Positions 32,941 to 45,300 of a DNA stretch of 64,000 nucleotides are shown in pieces. This stretch comes from Xenoacremonium recifei. Its lineage: Eukaryota > Ascomycota > Sordariomycetes > Hypocreales > Nectriaceae. The DNA is taken from contig WOFQ01000061.1 in NCBI GenBank assembly GCA_012184525.1, positions 148,924-212,923 on the forward strand, in the 5' to 3' direction. The notes under the pieces are model-generated. The model was not told the DNA's origin. It did not search any database and saw only the letters and a program-made list of their open reading frames with translations. A program made the translations under genes and the position numbers. Each line of letters opens with the position of its first letter. Position 1 is the first letter of the stretch.

Positions 32941-33546
32941 ATGTCTTCTGCCGAGAGTGTTCCCGCTAGGACTTTTGATCCGACGACAATGGAGTTGGAG
33001 TGGTTGGTGCTCGTGGAAGATTTCCCAGGCAAGGCGAAAGAAAGATACGACACTAGGCCGTAAGTTCCATCCTCTCTTGTTGTGGAATTCGATAAGTCCT
33101 GGATCAAGGCCGGGCTTGAGCTTGATCGACTTCCACATTTCTAACGTCTCTTGCCTTCATAACAGACTGCATGTTGACCATGTGTTGCCCAAGACGGATC
33201 CCAAAGACGGGGTATATAGTATGGGTGGTAAGTCCCTCTGAGGTCGTTTTGATGCAGGGCGCTTGCAGCACGCTTGCATTTCTCGGACTAACCCGGGCTG
33301 CATTGGAAGGGATCACGCTGCTCGAGCCACCACAAGCAGGATCGGCCCTCAAAATTGGCGGTGTCATCTCGATCATAAAGGCAGCGACTATTGAAGAGGT
33401 GTATGAAGAGGTCAAACAAGACCCGTACTACAAGAATGGAATTTGGGATCCCAAGACTGTACGTATTAGGCACTTTACACACATTAAATTAGCTCTAACA
33501 GGTGCCTTTAGATAAGAGTCATTCCGGTAAGCTAGTCCCTGGGTGA
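32941..33546 (+). CDS. YCII-related small protein
   Basis: Small dimeric alpha/beta ferredoxin-like fold protein, 124 aa. Exons 32941-33059, 33166-33227, 33310-33458 and 33502-33546. The introns have good CTAAC or CTAACG branch points. The YCII signature is visible as MELEWLVLVEDFPGKAKERYDTRP, here cut to its core EWLVLVEDFPGK, then VDHVLP, VYSMGG, and the region GSALKIGGVISIIKAATIEE with a closing YYKNGIWD. The start ATG at 32941 (CAACATGTC) precedes the domain directly. YCII proteins in fungal clusters can be small lyases or isomerases, and the bacterial prototype degrades chloromuconolactone. The activity here is not known. Confidence 0.8.
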
Positions 33547-34787
33547 AGATATACAGAGTGGTTCGCCGGCTTAACTATGCTAGTTCATCTGTGCGGTCCG
33601 GCATCCCGGGGGATACCATGGGAAATGAGCGCTCCGACAGATCACTATATGATGGATACCGAGTGCTTGCCTGTGTGGAAGCAAAGACTAAAGCCCGACG
33701 CTCAATTGAAGTGAGAAGCGCAGTGAAAGATGAACTTGTCTTGAATTATATGTTCATGGGGAAAGCCAATAAGATATAGATGTGCTTTGATCATCATCAA
33801 GGCGCCATCAAGAATTCCAGGCTCTTGAGTGATAGACTGCGCTTTGCGGTCGGCCTTCTCAATAATATATCCAAACTAGCAGGTCGTGTCCATATTATTG
33901 ATTCGGTCCAAATACCTCTTGACACTGGCAATATTACCTCTATGATTATCCAGGTCCTGGTCTTAATAATAGGCAACTATACCTCTTGCAGTATCTATAG
34001 TCAGTATAGATTATAATAGAATTTTAGTATTATAACTTAATCCCCTATAATAGTATATAATGAACGAGATGCGATGAGCTTGGTTTAAATGCGTCGGTGG
34101 TTGCTGAGTTCAAGCTCAACTTTCAACACAGTTGGCGGCAAGAAGTTCAAAGCGTACAGTGAGAGACGATGCACTCCGGTGATGGCCTATTCTCATGGGC
34201 ATTATCCGAATCTTCCGTTATCGCTTGGTTTGTGTTGCGACCTGAGTCGCGAAGGAAACATTGAACCTACCTTAGCACCCGGTCACTTCATCCTTTGTGG
34301 GAGAGGCAACATTGAGCTAATCACAATGCCTCCTAGTGGTCATGTTCTTATCATGCTTGGCGCACTAGCCAATGTCTGGTATTGTATCACGGAGGTTGCA
34401 ATAGGTCATCTCCGTTTCACATGCTCTGCACGACAGTATCAGTGCAGTTGCCTAAAACTACCGGAAAGTGAGCCAGGCTGGGGAAGGCGGTCTTCTCTGG
34501 TTACTAGGGATAACTGAAGCTATTCATACCTTGTAGAAGTTGGGTTGAGGGGTACCATGAAGATGAGAAGAGCGTATCCTTTGCACGGAAGATACCCGAG
34601 TTTCATGTGTCGGGAAAGTGGCGGTAATCCCCTCAGATATTTGTGAACTTCCCTTGTCGACTACGTTTCGCATAATGAGTAGACGCATTCGTCTTCTTTC
34701 TAGTGAATCATAATACCATGTATAGTATTCCTTCTATGTTTGTCTTCCGAGTTAACAAATACAAGCCTTGTTGCATGTGTTAAACCA
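33547..34787. other. intergenic, partly AT-rich
   Basis: 33940-34070 is very AT-rich and RIP-like. An open frame at 34089-34517 has no recognisable domain. No gene supported. The stretch separates the YCII gene from the 3' end of the SDR. Confidence 0.5.
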
Positions 34788-35612
34788 TCATACCATACAA
34801 AGACCGCCATTTACCTGAATATACTCTCCGTTAATCCATTTTGACCTATCTTCCGCTAACCAAGCCACAGCCCAAGCAATATCTTCAGGCTCAGCCAAGC
34901 CTCCCTCACACGGTGTTTCTTTCGCAAACCCAGCTTTCAGGGATTCGTAATGTTCCCCAGCCCCACTACGAAATGTGTCTGTATCCACTGGTCCAGGTGC
35001 AATACCATTAACAGTACATCCATAGACCGGCGGCAGCTCTTTCGCCCATACTTTGATCATCGAGTCCAGTGCGCCTTTAGTAGCGGAATAAACAATAAGT
35101 TCGGGTTGTGGCAATCTTCCTGAACCTGATCCGATACATATAATCCTAGAACCTCCTTTAACTCCAGCTGAAGACGGCGGGGATGATGGCTTATATGGGG
35201 GCAAGTGTGGCAACACCGCTTGCGTTAGGAGAAATGTGCCGCGCGCATTGAGTGCAAATGTATTATCCCAAATTTCAGGCGTGACCTTCCAAGTAGGATA
35301 GTGTGGCACAATCGCGGCGTTGTTGACGAGGATGTTGATGATACCAAACCGAGTAACTGCCGCTCTCACAAGCTCTGTTGGACCATCCAATGTCGATAGG
35401 TCAGCCTGCACCGCAATCCAAGAAGTTTGGAGCTTCTTGCCGACGTTCTCTGCCTCGAGTCGAAGTTTTGGAAACGGATAATTTAGCACGATATTCGCGC
35501 CTCTTGCTGAGAGCTCCATAGCAATCGCAGCACCAATCCCGGCTGATGAGCCTGAGATTAAGGCCACCTTGCCAGCTAGAGTCTGAGAGCTAGGCATAGC
35601 CATGTTGTTCAT
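34788..35612 (-). CDS. short-chain dehydrogenase/reductase
   Basis: Classical SDR of 274 aa, single exon. NAD(P) binding is shown by ISGSSAGIGAAIA near residue 20 and the NNAA motif near residue 96. The active-site Ser (SGSGSGRL region), Tyr and Lys (YSATKGA) are present, and the Gly-rich C-terminus INGEYIQVNGGLCMV is typical of 3-ketoacyl-reductase-like SDRs. A Pro/Ser-rich insert (PPYKPSSPPSSAG) lies before the catalytic strand. It would interconvert an alcohol and a ketone on the cluster's substrate. Divergent from P450 1, with a CGGATTCCG dyad in the shared promoter. Confidence 0.9.
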   Translation of the reverse strand: MNNMAMPSSQTLAGKVALISGSSAGIGAAIAMELSARGANIVLNYPFPKLRLEAENVGKKLQTSWIAVQADLSTLDGPTELVRAAVTRFGIINILVNNAAIVPHYPTWKVTPEIWDNTFALNARGTFLLTQAVLPHLPPYKPSSPPSSAGVKGGSRIICIGSGSGRLPQPELIVYSATKGALDSMIKVWAKELPPVYGCTVNGIAPGPVDTDTFRSGAGEHYESLKAGFAKETPCEGGLAEPEDIAWAVAWLAEDRSKWINGEYIQVNGGLCMV

Positions 35613-36176
35613 CCTTCGATATCACAAATGTTGGCCGGAGGGAACTTTCGAATGTATAGCTCGGTGTTTTGTACACAAACCGATAGACGACACTCGATAA
35701 ATCGTGGGCTAACAAGGCCTACGCTGTGGGCTTAGCCAAGGTGAATTTCCCTCCTAGAAACGGACTGGTCCTGGATGGGGGGCGCAGTACACATTGACTT
35801 GCCAAAGAGAGAGCTACAGTTATGTCAGCCTAACTCTTCGGCCATTACGGAGTATGCAAGTCGCCAAAGGATCGCCACTAGACGCGCGGACGGCCGGACC
35901 ACGGATTCCGTACCTAGACCCGGACGGGGGCCGGCTCAGCTACGCTATTTTTTCTCGCTTATCAAAACAACACATGAGTTTAGTAAGTTGAAAAATGTCT
36001 TGTGGGTTGATGTTTGTCACGTGTGTCATCAAGTTTCCTGCTTGACAGATAAGTTGTATCACTAATACGGGTCCTACAAGTACTGGTAATAAGAGATGTT
36101 CTTGCGAAGGCGATGTCCTCTCATTCTATGGGCTCTTGATAAGATCGAAAAATAGAAACCCACCCCATTCTCAAGT
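35613..36176. promoter_or_regulatory. divergent promoter of SDR and P450 1
   Basis: No gene. GC-rich stretch 35880-35940 contains the exact dyad CGGATTCCG at 35902-35910 and further CGG triplets nearby. Confidence 0.55.
35902..35910. promoter_or_regulatory. CGG-N3-CCG dyad (CGGATTCCG)
   Basis: Inverted CGG triplets with a 3-base spacer, the classical form of a Zn2Cys6 binding site. Same 9-mer as at 57195 and, on the other strand, as at 41801 and 49756. Confidence 0.55.
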
Positions 36177-38067
36177 ATGACTCTGTCTGTACTGGGATTT
36201 CACAATCTAGGGGTCATGCGCGACCACCTGATAGACCAATATGCGGAGGGACTCAGAGCCTTGGAAGAATCTCCACGCCTTTGGACTGTAACGGCTGGAT
36301 TGATAGCTCTTTTCGCCATTGCAATTACCCGCATCCTTTTGCAATCTTGGAGGAAGAAGCTGGTTCTGAAGAATATTGTGCTCAGCGATAGCATCAAAAG
36401 TTCTAGAGCCCGGGCCCTGGAGTACTGTTACCGCCCACGTGAAGTGATGCTCAAAGGCTACCAGCAATTCCGAGACCAGGTTTATGGTATGAATACACGC
36501 GACGGTATGTGTAAGATTGCTTGATCCATGTTCTGATCTTCAGTGGCTCAACTTAAATAGGTGTCAAAGTAGTGATCCCTCCACACTTTCTTGACGACTT
36601 AAAGAGCCATCCTCACTTGAGTTTCAAGACCTCAATCGATAATGTGCGCTTATATGGTCCCTAAAACTACATAGATGGTACTAAGTTCTAACACCTTTAG
36701 GACATGCAAGCAGAATATACCTACTTCGGTGGGCCGCCTGAGAATGTCATACATGCAATTAAAAGTGGCATGACATCGGCCCTTCGTACGTTACGCTTCT
36801 TCTGAACCGAACGGCTAATCAAAGCTAATCTCAAAAAGCTGCATTCACCCCAATTCTGCATAGAATGGTCCAGCAAAATATTCAGAGGATCGTCGGGACC
36901 TATGAGGGTATTACGACTTGTTCACTGTTGAGAGAAGTCGCTAATCCTGAATCTTGATACCGCAGATTGGACTAAAGTAAAAGTTCACGATGGCATACTA
37001 CACCTGACTGGTACAAACAATGCCCGTGTATTCCAAAGCACCGCCGCTAGTCTTGACGATGAATGGGTTGCAGCTTCAACGGCATATGTCTTGACAACGT
37101 TTGACTGCATCCGGGCGCTGAAGGAGTGGCATCCTATGCTACGACCTATTGTCTACAGATTCCTTCCTCAACGCACGGCGATCAACGATCAGTGGCGGAT
37201 CTGCCGTAAGCGGGTTCTAAAGTCAATGGAAGAGAGAAGAAACAAAGGTGACAATTTGGAGGAGCCACCGTCAATGCTGGATATCCTGAGCTCTGGCAAG
37301 AATGAACGATTTGCCGGCGACATAGAGAAACAACTGCTTCATCAAATGACTTTGGTGGCTGTTGGGACAGTTACCACATTCTCATCTATCATCCAAGCAA
37401 TCTACGATCTAGTTGCGTATCCGGAATACATTGAAGAACTACGTCAGGAAGTCCTTTCTGTACCTCGCAACGCCGATGGGACATTTAACAAAGACTCGAT
37501 CAGTTTGATGAAAAAGGTCGATAGTTTTATCAAAGAGAGTCAACGCCTCTCCGCGCCAGATCTTAGTGAGTGACATCGGCGAGATATTATTAATCTATTC
37601 AATTATAAATTCGGATCTAACACTCTATTATCCAAGGTACCTTCCAGCGTGGAGCCACGGCAGACTTGACCTTACCGGATGGCACATTTATTCCAAAAGG
37701 CACCAAACTTGAGGTCAATACTGCGTCTATACACGTCGATGAGAGTTTTTATAAGAACCCGCGCCAATTCGATGGATTGAGATACTATCGGATGCGTCAG
37801 AACCCTGGCGAAGAGAATAAGCACTTGTACTTCAGTGTCGGAAAAAACGATCTTTCTTTTGGATATGGTCGTCACGCCTGCCCCGGCCGATATCTCGGTC
37901 AAGTCAATATCAAGTTGATAATAGCTGAGCTTTTGATAAATTATGATTTGAAGAATCTGCCCGGTCAGCAAAGAGCACAGAACTTCGATTTTGAAGCACT
38001 TGTAAGTGTGGAAAGTGAGGGTTGTAAGTTGATAGGAATGGAGACTGACTATTTCGCTGCAATCTAG
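36177..38067 (+). CDS. cytochrome P450 monooxygenase 1
   Basis: Microsomal P450, 531 aa. Six exons: 36177-36504, 36561-36643, 36701-36785, 36839-36907, 36966-37565 and 37637-38067, all phase-consistent. An N-terminal membrane anchor (VTAGLIALFAIAITRILL) is followed by the P450 core. The ExxR pair is ESQR in FIKESQRLSA, and the haem loop is FGYGRHACPGRYLG with the Cys ligand. The overall look, including the LVAVGTVTTFSS I-helix region, resembles fungal ent-kaurene-oxidase/CYP68-like enzymes that oxidise terpenoid or meroterpenoid skeletons. The I-helix lacks a clear AGxDT and has VGTVTT instead. Substrate unknown. Confidence 0.9.
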
Positions 38068-39534
38068 TCTGCCCCCGATGAGAACTACCAAATCTTGTTG
38101 AAAAACCGCCGAGTATAGACTTGATTTGACTAAATTAATCTTTTGCCAATATTCTTTCTCGGACGGGTGGAACAGCACTATATCGGCCGAGAATCTCAAG
38201 CACCGTGGCTGGTTTCATAGCGCTCGGGGGAACTCTGCATAGATATCCCTGGATTCACTAAATGTGAAAATGTTTTTCTTATTCACATGATTTTGACTTG
38301 ATAAACAATCTTAGACTTTCGTTCTCGGGAACATTTCTTTTGCATTCGTGAATCGCCAGAGGCAACTGGATAATGTGGGCGATATATAGTGCCCTCAATA
38401 ACTGTCATATTTTCTAACATAGTAACCAGCGATCAGAACTTAATACATTATCGAGTTCATGCTCAAGGTAAAGCCCGATATGCCTTCCGACTTAAGGGCT
38501 CTCAAGAGCTCAGCGTTTGACTATGCATCCTCACCTAGAGCGGTTAATCAAGCTCAGGACTTGGAACACAACGAATGTTTCTTTTCTTGTGGGCGGACAA
38601 CTTAAGTTCCAGGTCCTTTTAAAAATGAATACCGAGCATAAGTATTAGCTTTTGAAATGAACACCGCAATTTATGATTCTCGCATAATTCTTCCGTTACA
38701 CCTAACGCTCCCGACAACTCATATCCATCGAATGTACCAGCTCCTTGACCATGCTGAGGCGATACTGCAGGGCATGGTGTACGGCATCTTCTAGAGATCG
38801 ATCATCCATACCGACATCGTTTAACATCGCCGTGATAGCTCTCTGCATGTCCCTAACGTTTGTTATGCTAACTTTTGTACGGCCAGTATTGTGGAACGAT
38901 ATGAATTCCAATAAAGGATTAGAGATCACGGCCAAAGCATGTGCGGTTAATCAGCGTGAGTCTCGTGGCCGAGTAGAGCGTTTGGGAATGACATCCTCTA
39001 TCAGTAACTATCCAAGTTTGCCATAGCTCCATACAGAGTAGCGTGTTTAAAATGACAATAATAGAACCCCTCTGCTTGTTCAAATGATAACATTAGGTAA
39101 CAGTACGTTATCTCAAGTCGTGCGGCCGGATCAAACTACAAGTAGTCCTCCCGTCCTCCTGGACCCGCTCCTCGGAGAGCGGAATCCATATGGAGTCCAA
39201 GGCCCGGAAACCGGGATCCGAATCTCCTAGGGCCCGGCTTTTAATTTCGACCGAGATACGGAATACCTGGCACTCCAGACTTTGATCACTAGCACAGCTA
39301 GTGCCCCCGACAAATGGATTACGGCTCGTACGATATGACCTTCTCGTTGATACAATGGAGCTTCACGGTGGCCTTACGATTCAAGGTCTGGGCTGGTAGT
39401 TTCTATACTTAGTACTTAAACGACATGTATGAAAAGAACAGAACTTGAACGGTATATCATCGCCGCCTAACCCTTCATGGAGTATTGAACCCAGTTGAAA
39501 AAAAGCATTGCTATTCCCATCTACCAATTTAGAC
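38068..39534. promoter_or_regulatory. intergenic and promoter of the FMO gene
   Basis: No supported gene. Just upstream of the FMO, 39120-39240 is GC-rich with CGG/CCG blocks, including CGGAATCCA at 39180-39188 and the dyad CGGGATCCG at 39212-39220. Confidence 0.5.
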
Positions 39535-41442
39535 ATGGAAGAGCGCCGAATATTCTGCGCCATCGTCGGCGCTGGCATGACAAGTATTGCTTTGGCTGAC
39601 AGAATTCTAGCAACTGGTACATTGCGTCGAGAGGAATTTGTCATTTTTGATAAAAATAAGGACTTTGGAGGTGTGTGGGAAAGCAACATTTACCCTGGTG
39701 TTGCTTGCGATATCCCGAGCCATGCCTACGTCATGAAAACCTATCTCAATGCTAGTGTGTTTGCCTCACCATTCTATGCAGGAATTTCTACTGATTATTT
39801 ACGCCTAAGCGTGGAGCAAGAAGTTTTCGGAAGGTCACGAGATCCAGCAGTATTATGCGAATTGGGCGGACCATCTCCGCCTTCGCGAGAACACTACCTT
39901 CAATGTCACTGTACTTGAGGCTCGCTGGAACAGTGATACATTGCTATGGGAGATTTTGGTCGAAAATCACGAATCTGGGGAAAAAACAAAGTGGGCTGCC
40001 AATGTCTTGTTTGATAATGGCGGTGGATTCTACCGTGCAAAGTACGCAAACATTCCCGGCGGTGATACTTTCGGAGGGAAACAATGGCATACAGCACACT
40101 GGCCCTCAGATGCAGACATAAAGGGGAAGCGCGTCGCTATAATCGGAACAGGCCCCAGTGCTGCACAGACAGCTCCAAAGATTCAGCCTCTTGTTAAGAA
40201 GCTATATATGTATCAACGCAGCTGCGGCCATGTGCTTCCGCGGAATAATCATGAGATCCCAAGTTGGAAGAAGGCATTGTTTCGCTGGTTCTATCCTGCT
40301 CTATGGCTATATCATGTCACCTGGCTCATCTTTGTACGTATAAATAAACATAAGATATTGTCGTCAGAATTATGCTAACCTTTTGCTGTAATAGTTTGAT
40401 CGCACCCGATGCATGTGGCTAAGTGGCACGAAAGAAAATAAAGATTGCCATGACGCATGCATCAGCTTTTTAGAGAGGGAAGTTAAGGACCCTGAGGTAC
40501 GCGAGAAACTCCGACCAACAACGGAGTTTGGTTGCAAGCGTGTGCTCTTCCTTGATGACTGGTACTCTATGTATAATGAACCTAACGTTGAGCTGGTCAC
40601 TGAGAGCCCTCTACGCATTACGGAAAGAGGTGTTGTCTCTGAAGTATGTAACGCCTCCCCGGTTACCGGACTCTCTATGCAACCTGCTGGAGAATATCAA
40701 CAAAGGATGTCTGATTCAGCTGTCGGAGAAATGGAACGCGAGGTTGATATCATAATTTGGGCAACCGGATTTGACATGAATGACTCGGGAGGACATTTCG
40801 ATATCTATGGTCTGAAGGGTGTCACGCTGTCCCAGACGTGGAAGGACTCTCCCTCGACTTATTGGGGTAAGCCTTCGCTTTCCCGCATATCATCCCGATG
40901 AGTTTATGTATGACTAGGAGAGCTGACAAAGTCATTGACCAGGCACGGCTGTAGCTGAGTTTCCGAATCTGTTTCTTACCCTTGGGCCAAACTCCATCAA
41001 CTACTGGTGTAACATTACCACTGTGTGCGAGTTCCAAGTCAAATACCACTGCAAAGTCCTGAAGCGTATTAAGGATCAGATCCAGACTTCACAGTATGCT
41101 TTGTACCCGATTGCTAATGTACAAAATAAGTTCAATCAGTGGTTGAGAGAAAGTCGTACGGCGCCTGGAACACCCTCCTTCCTTAGTGGCAATTGTGCAA
41201 CCTATCATAAGGCAAGTATCAAGCCAAGATCCATTCCTTATCAACACACTTGTGGGCAAGCTTGAGAAACTTTGCTGACAGGGCCTCTCCAGACTCCCTC
41301 CGGCGCAACTCCAATGTATACCCACCTACGTGTTTGGGACCTGTTCTGGAAGTTTAGAAAGGTTGAGTGGAAGGACTTTGAGGAGGTCCGCAAACCCAGA
41401 TTGGCTTATCACGATGGCCCAAATTACAAAGATACAGTATAG
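39535..41442 (+). CDS. Baeyer-Villiger-type flavin monooxygenase
   Basis: FAD- and NADPH-dependent class B monooxygenase of 549 aa. Exons 39535-39754, 39810-40333, 40395-40866, 40943-41215 and 41282-41442. The N-terminal FAD site is IVGAGMTSIALA, where the last Gly of GxGxxG is Ser. The BVMO fingerprint F-x-G-x-x-x-H-x-x-x-W-P is perfect (FGGKQWHTAHWP, around 40070-40105). The second Rossmann motif IGTGPSAAQ follows and then the ATGF motif in IIIWATGFDM. The first intron removes a stretch that reads through in one frame, and splicing gives the family sequence WSKKFSEGHEIQ. Such enzymes insert oxygen next to a ketone, giving esters or lactones. Together with the SDR and the two esterases of this cluster this suggests ketone to ester to cleavage chemistry. 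Confidence 0.9.
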
Positions 41443-42011
41443 AGCCTTATGTGGGATTAGAAAAGATGGCACTCGCTGCTCTCTCGGGGGTTGGTTATCA
41501 GAAGTCCAGATAAGGGATTGTGCTCCGCTACTTATTAGTAGTGTACAAAATTGCTCTTCGTTATACATAGTGCCTTATGCAGATAGTGATATTTCATAGC
41601 AGACCACTGTACAGCTACAATATCCTGCGAGTAATACCACCAATCGTTATCTAAAATATTGATCCGTCAAACTTGCAATCCTGGGCGTGAACATGCGGGT
41701 ATTAGCTAGTGGCTGCTCCATGAATTTTATGGTAAACATCCATCTTTCCCTATTCCAATGAAGACGGCTTCGGAACTAGAAGCCCATTACAGCCGAGCAA
41801 CGGAATCCGTCGGCATCCATTAGTTACAGCTGTCCAAGATTGACGTAATAGCCTCCGATATGGGTTATGGTTATAAATACTCCGCGCCCTTGACCAAGAA
41901 AAGGTTGGTTATCTTATGAAGCTATGTATGTCAGTCATATCTAGGTTTTACTCTATTTAGGCGAGACTTTGCTACACCTTCAAATCCAATCATTTACGAC
42001 AAGGCTCAAAA
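41443..42011. promoter_or_regulatory. promoter of the NmrA-like gene with exact CGGAATCCG site
   Basis: No gene. CGGAATCCG lies at 41801-41809, about 200 bases upstream of the ATG at 42012. Confidence 0.5.
41801..41809. promoter_or_regulatory. CGG-N3-CCG dyad (CGGAATCCG)
   Basis: Exact 9-mer shared with the other cluster promoters, 202 bases before the NmrA-like start codon. Confidence 0.55.
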
Positions 42012-43244
42012 ATGACGGTCATTGCCGTCGCTGGCGGTCTCGGGGATTTGGGCAGAACGATTGTAGGGGAAATTATGCAAGAAAAAGACTATGAAGTCTT
42101 TGTACTAAGTAGAAAGGTAATCAAGCTACGGTTGCGGTCATCGGCTCCATTTGGATGTATCAAGAATGAAGCTCTGATAAAGATGTTACAGTCAAAAAAT
42201 GGCATAGCTCCAAAGGTAGCGAAACAAGGCTTTCCAACCATCTTATATATCGACTACACGGACCAGAGCAATATACGCAACGTTCTACGCGACAACCTAG
42301 TTGACACCGTTATTTCAACGTTGAATTTGCATTGGGACGGGGCACCAGAAGCACAGTTGAACCTCATACGAGCATCAGCTGAGTCTGGCACGGTGAAAAG
42401 ATTCATCCCAAGCGAATTTAACATCGATTATCATTCCTCTGCAGAGTAAGTTCACTTTGGAGAATTTGAAGTAGGAAAAAGAATAATATCGACACTGGTA
42501 TTGAAAAATAGGAAAGCTGACGCTTAAGATGCAGAAAAATGCCGTATCCTCCTCGCATTCACTTTCTGGAGGCAGAAGAAGAGCTCCGACGCCACCCGCA
42601 ACTGAAATTTTCCCTCGTCAGAAATGGATACTTCATGGACTATTTAGGGCTTCCGTTTGGGGAGACCAGTCTTCACCCCCTCTATTGTTTACTAGACTTG
42701 AAGGAGGGTAAAGCCGTTCTTCCAGGAGATGGCTCCCAATCTGTAGTCTTTACACACACCCGTGACTTAGCTAAGTACATCAACAAGTTGATCAAGCTTC
42801 CTGGTCACCAATGGCCTGAGGAGTCGGCCATCATCGGCCAAAGAGTTACTCTCCAAGAGCTAGTCCGGCTGGCTGAGGCCGTTACCGGTAAGTGCGCGGA
42901 TGCGTAACAACGACATGTGGCCAAGAGGTCTGAAAGGAAAACATTCTAATTACAATTTCCTTTTTATAGGTAGGGCTTTCAAAACTAGTTATGACAACGT
43001 CGCCGAATTGGCGCAAGGCAAAACCACGGAGCTGCCAAGCAACAGGCCTTGTTATGCCTACTTCCCCAAGGGCAAGGAGGAATTGGATAATATTATTTCC
43101 ACCATGATGATCGGAATGGCATCCGGTGTCTTCGACATCTCTGGAACCAGCCTCAATACCAGGTTTCCGGATATTAATCCAATTTCGCTGGAAGAATTTC
43201 TCAAGGATAGCTGGTGCAAAGCTACGTCAAACGGGGTTGCGTGA
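42012..43244 (+). CDS. NmrA/isoflavone-reductase-like NAD(P)-binding protein
   Basis: Atypical short-chain reductase, 330 aa. Exons 42012-42116, 42192-42445, 42529-42887 and 42970-43244. The N-terminal Rossmann motif is VAVAGGLGDLGRTI. DTVISTLNLHWDG and KRFIPSEFNIDY match fungal isoflavone-reductase-like and NmrA proteins. The first intron (75 nt, 42117-42191) is a multiple of three and open in frame, so without splicing a 355-aa form with an internal insertion would be made. I prefer splicing because the insertion has no counterpart in the family. Members reduce double bonds or keto groups in secondary metabolism, or act as NAD(P) sensors. Promoter carries an exact CGGAATCCG. Confidence 0.85.
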
Positions 43245-43537
43245 AACTAGCGACGTGAAAGGTTGTCGTTGATAGGTTTTTACAGTTACCTTTAGAGTAA
43301 AGTCACTTCAGATCAAACACGATGACCAGCGTGGAAGTGAAGATGAAAATAAATTTACTTTGTCAGGATAAAATTATAAGACGAGCGTATTGAAGCAGTC
43401 CTATTCTGACGACGTCCAAGTACAAGTTGATACTGATGCGAGCTCAAGACACAAGATACCTCCAAAACGAGACTACCTCACCTTCCGGTATGGTCAAGTG
43501 ACGAGATGTTTACTAAGAAATTGCAAAGGGGATCTTC

Positions 43538-45300
43538 CTAACTCGCCATTTCACTACATCTGTCTGTTACTCGGACCCAGAACCCCTTCGCATGTTGGGT
43601 GAAGACGTTGGCCGAGTAGTCGAAAGGCTTGGACGGATTTGCTAGCTGGAAATTGAAGTTTCGAAGCGCCTGGGGAGAGAATCATGATATATTAGCAGAC
43701 ATCCAGCTGATAAATATGGAGTAGTACGCACCTCCACATAGAATTTGTTGAGTTCGATGTATGCGACATGTTTGCCGCTACAAGCGAATCGACAGTAGCC
43801 AAAGCTCAGATCAACCGTTGTCATCATTCGTCGCCTACGGGCCTCGTCGACAGAGAGCCATCGTTCAGGCCGGAATAAATGTGCATCCGGGCCAAATATA
43901 TCTTTGTTCCTCATTATTGCCACAGGACTCACCCCCAAACGAGTGCCGCCCGGTATATACTGGCCATTAATCGTGTCGCCTTCTGGTGGCACCTGCTTCA
44001 TACCCAGCTCAGTAACTGGAACAGTCAAACGCATGCCTTCATAAATTACAGCCTATTGACAGAAATATAAGTATTGAACCATTTATCAATGTAAGCCAAG
44101 CCCAGTCAACCCACTTGAAGGTACGGCAGATGCTTAGCCTCCTCATTCTTGATTGGAGAAGAGATCTTTCCCTCCGATACAGCGGCATCGATTTCGCTCT
44201 GGAGTTTGGCATAGGCGTGTGGTGTCGCCATTAAACATAGCATGGTGCCTCGAATTGTACCAGCCGTGGTGTCTGACCCAGCTATAATCTGGAATGGTAT
44301 TTCGGTTTCAAGTTGTTTTTGCGGAATGCCGTGCCTGACAAATGATCCCTGTTGAGATGCAGTTATAAGCAATTTGCCTGCTGCTCCGCGGACATACACC
44401 TACCAGCATGTCATCCTGCTGTTTTGTCTCAGGCCCAAACCTCTCTGCAACAACCTTCTTAGCCAGACTGTCCACGGTAAGCCATGAATCCTACCGCTCG
44501 AAATCGTAAGAGACTATACGCTAACGTAGGACCGAGGCTCCTTCGGCCCTATCAGAGACAGAAGAATTGGGTTCGTGAATAGTTTTCCCAAGACCGGTAT
44601 TTCCGAAGCTGCAGCAGCAATGTACGTAACTTCCTCGCCTGTCTCGATGAAGCCATACTTATCCTCTTCATCCCTCATATACCCAAACTCTGTTCCATAT
44701 GCCAGCTTGGTAATCACGTCTAATGTGAAGTACTGAGGGGATTATAGCCATATCCAAAGGCTTGTACTCGTTTTCGGCAGAGATGTAGCTTTTCCGGAGC
44801 ACTTTGACAAACGTGGCAAGTTGCTCGTCAATATCGACTTCAAGGGTTGGTACCTCCCTGCCACCATAACCATAGGACATTTGGCCCTTGAGGCGATCAT
44901 GGGCTTTGGTGTCCAGCATACTAAACAGATTGTCATGATAGGGATCGATTCTGGCTGCAGAGTACCACCTAGATCTTCTGTAGGTTGACCGAGCGGCGTT
45001 GATCCGACGGATCACGTCCGGGTCGCCGGTAATGATGCCGTTGAGGCCGACGCGTACTGGTTCACCATAACTCTGGATCGCGTCGAAATATATCTTTCCT
45101 TGCTTTCGGGCTAGACCCTTACGGAACATCCAGAGATAGGAAATCGAACCAAGCCAGGGACCCTTTACACGGCGAAGACGATACCATGAAGTCGTAGTTG
45201 ATACACAAAAATAGGCAAGCACAAGAGCCGCCCAGAGAAATGGGTTTCGTAGGAGCTCAAGAGCATTGATCAGAATTTCTTTCCTATCGAAAAGTGCCAT
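43538..45300 (-). CDS. cytochrome P450 2, probably damaged by a one-base frameshift
   Basis: Pisatin-demethylase-like P450. Exons: 45300 to about 44730, then a frame change to 44526, then 44490-44404, 44348-44115, 44052-43732 and 43669-43538. The N-terminus has a membrane anchor (WAALVLAYFCV). Family blocks follow in order: ITKLAYGTEFGYM, the I-helix IIAGSDTTAGTIRG, the EGMR of the K-helix, FRPERWL and the haem Cys loop FGYCRFACSGK. Three things are odd. At a C4 run (about 44730) the frame shifts by one base with no credible intron. The normally invariant Gly four residues before the haem Cys is itself Cys. One intron would be only 35 (or 29) nt. A new pseudogene is likely, but a sequence error at the homopolymer cannot be excluded. 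Confidence 0.75.

Noticed and set aside
34089..34517. 142-codon open frame downstream of the YCII gene
   Set aside because: No domain and no splice partner; lies next to RIP-like AT-rich DNA and looks random.
39755..39809. Coding extension SVFASPFYAG in the BVMO
   Set aside because: It reads into a frame that loses the family sequence; splicing it out gives WSKKFSEGHEIQ and the intact enzyme.
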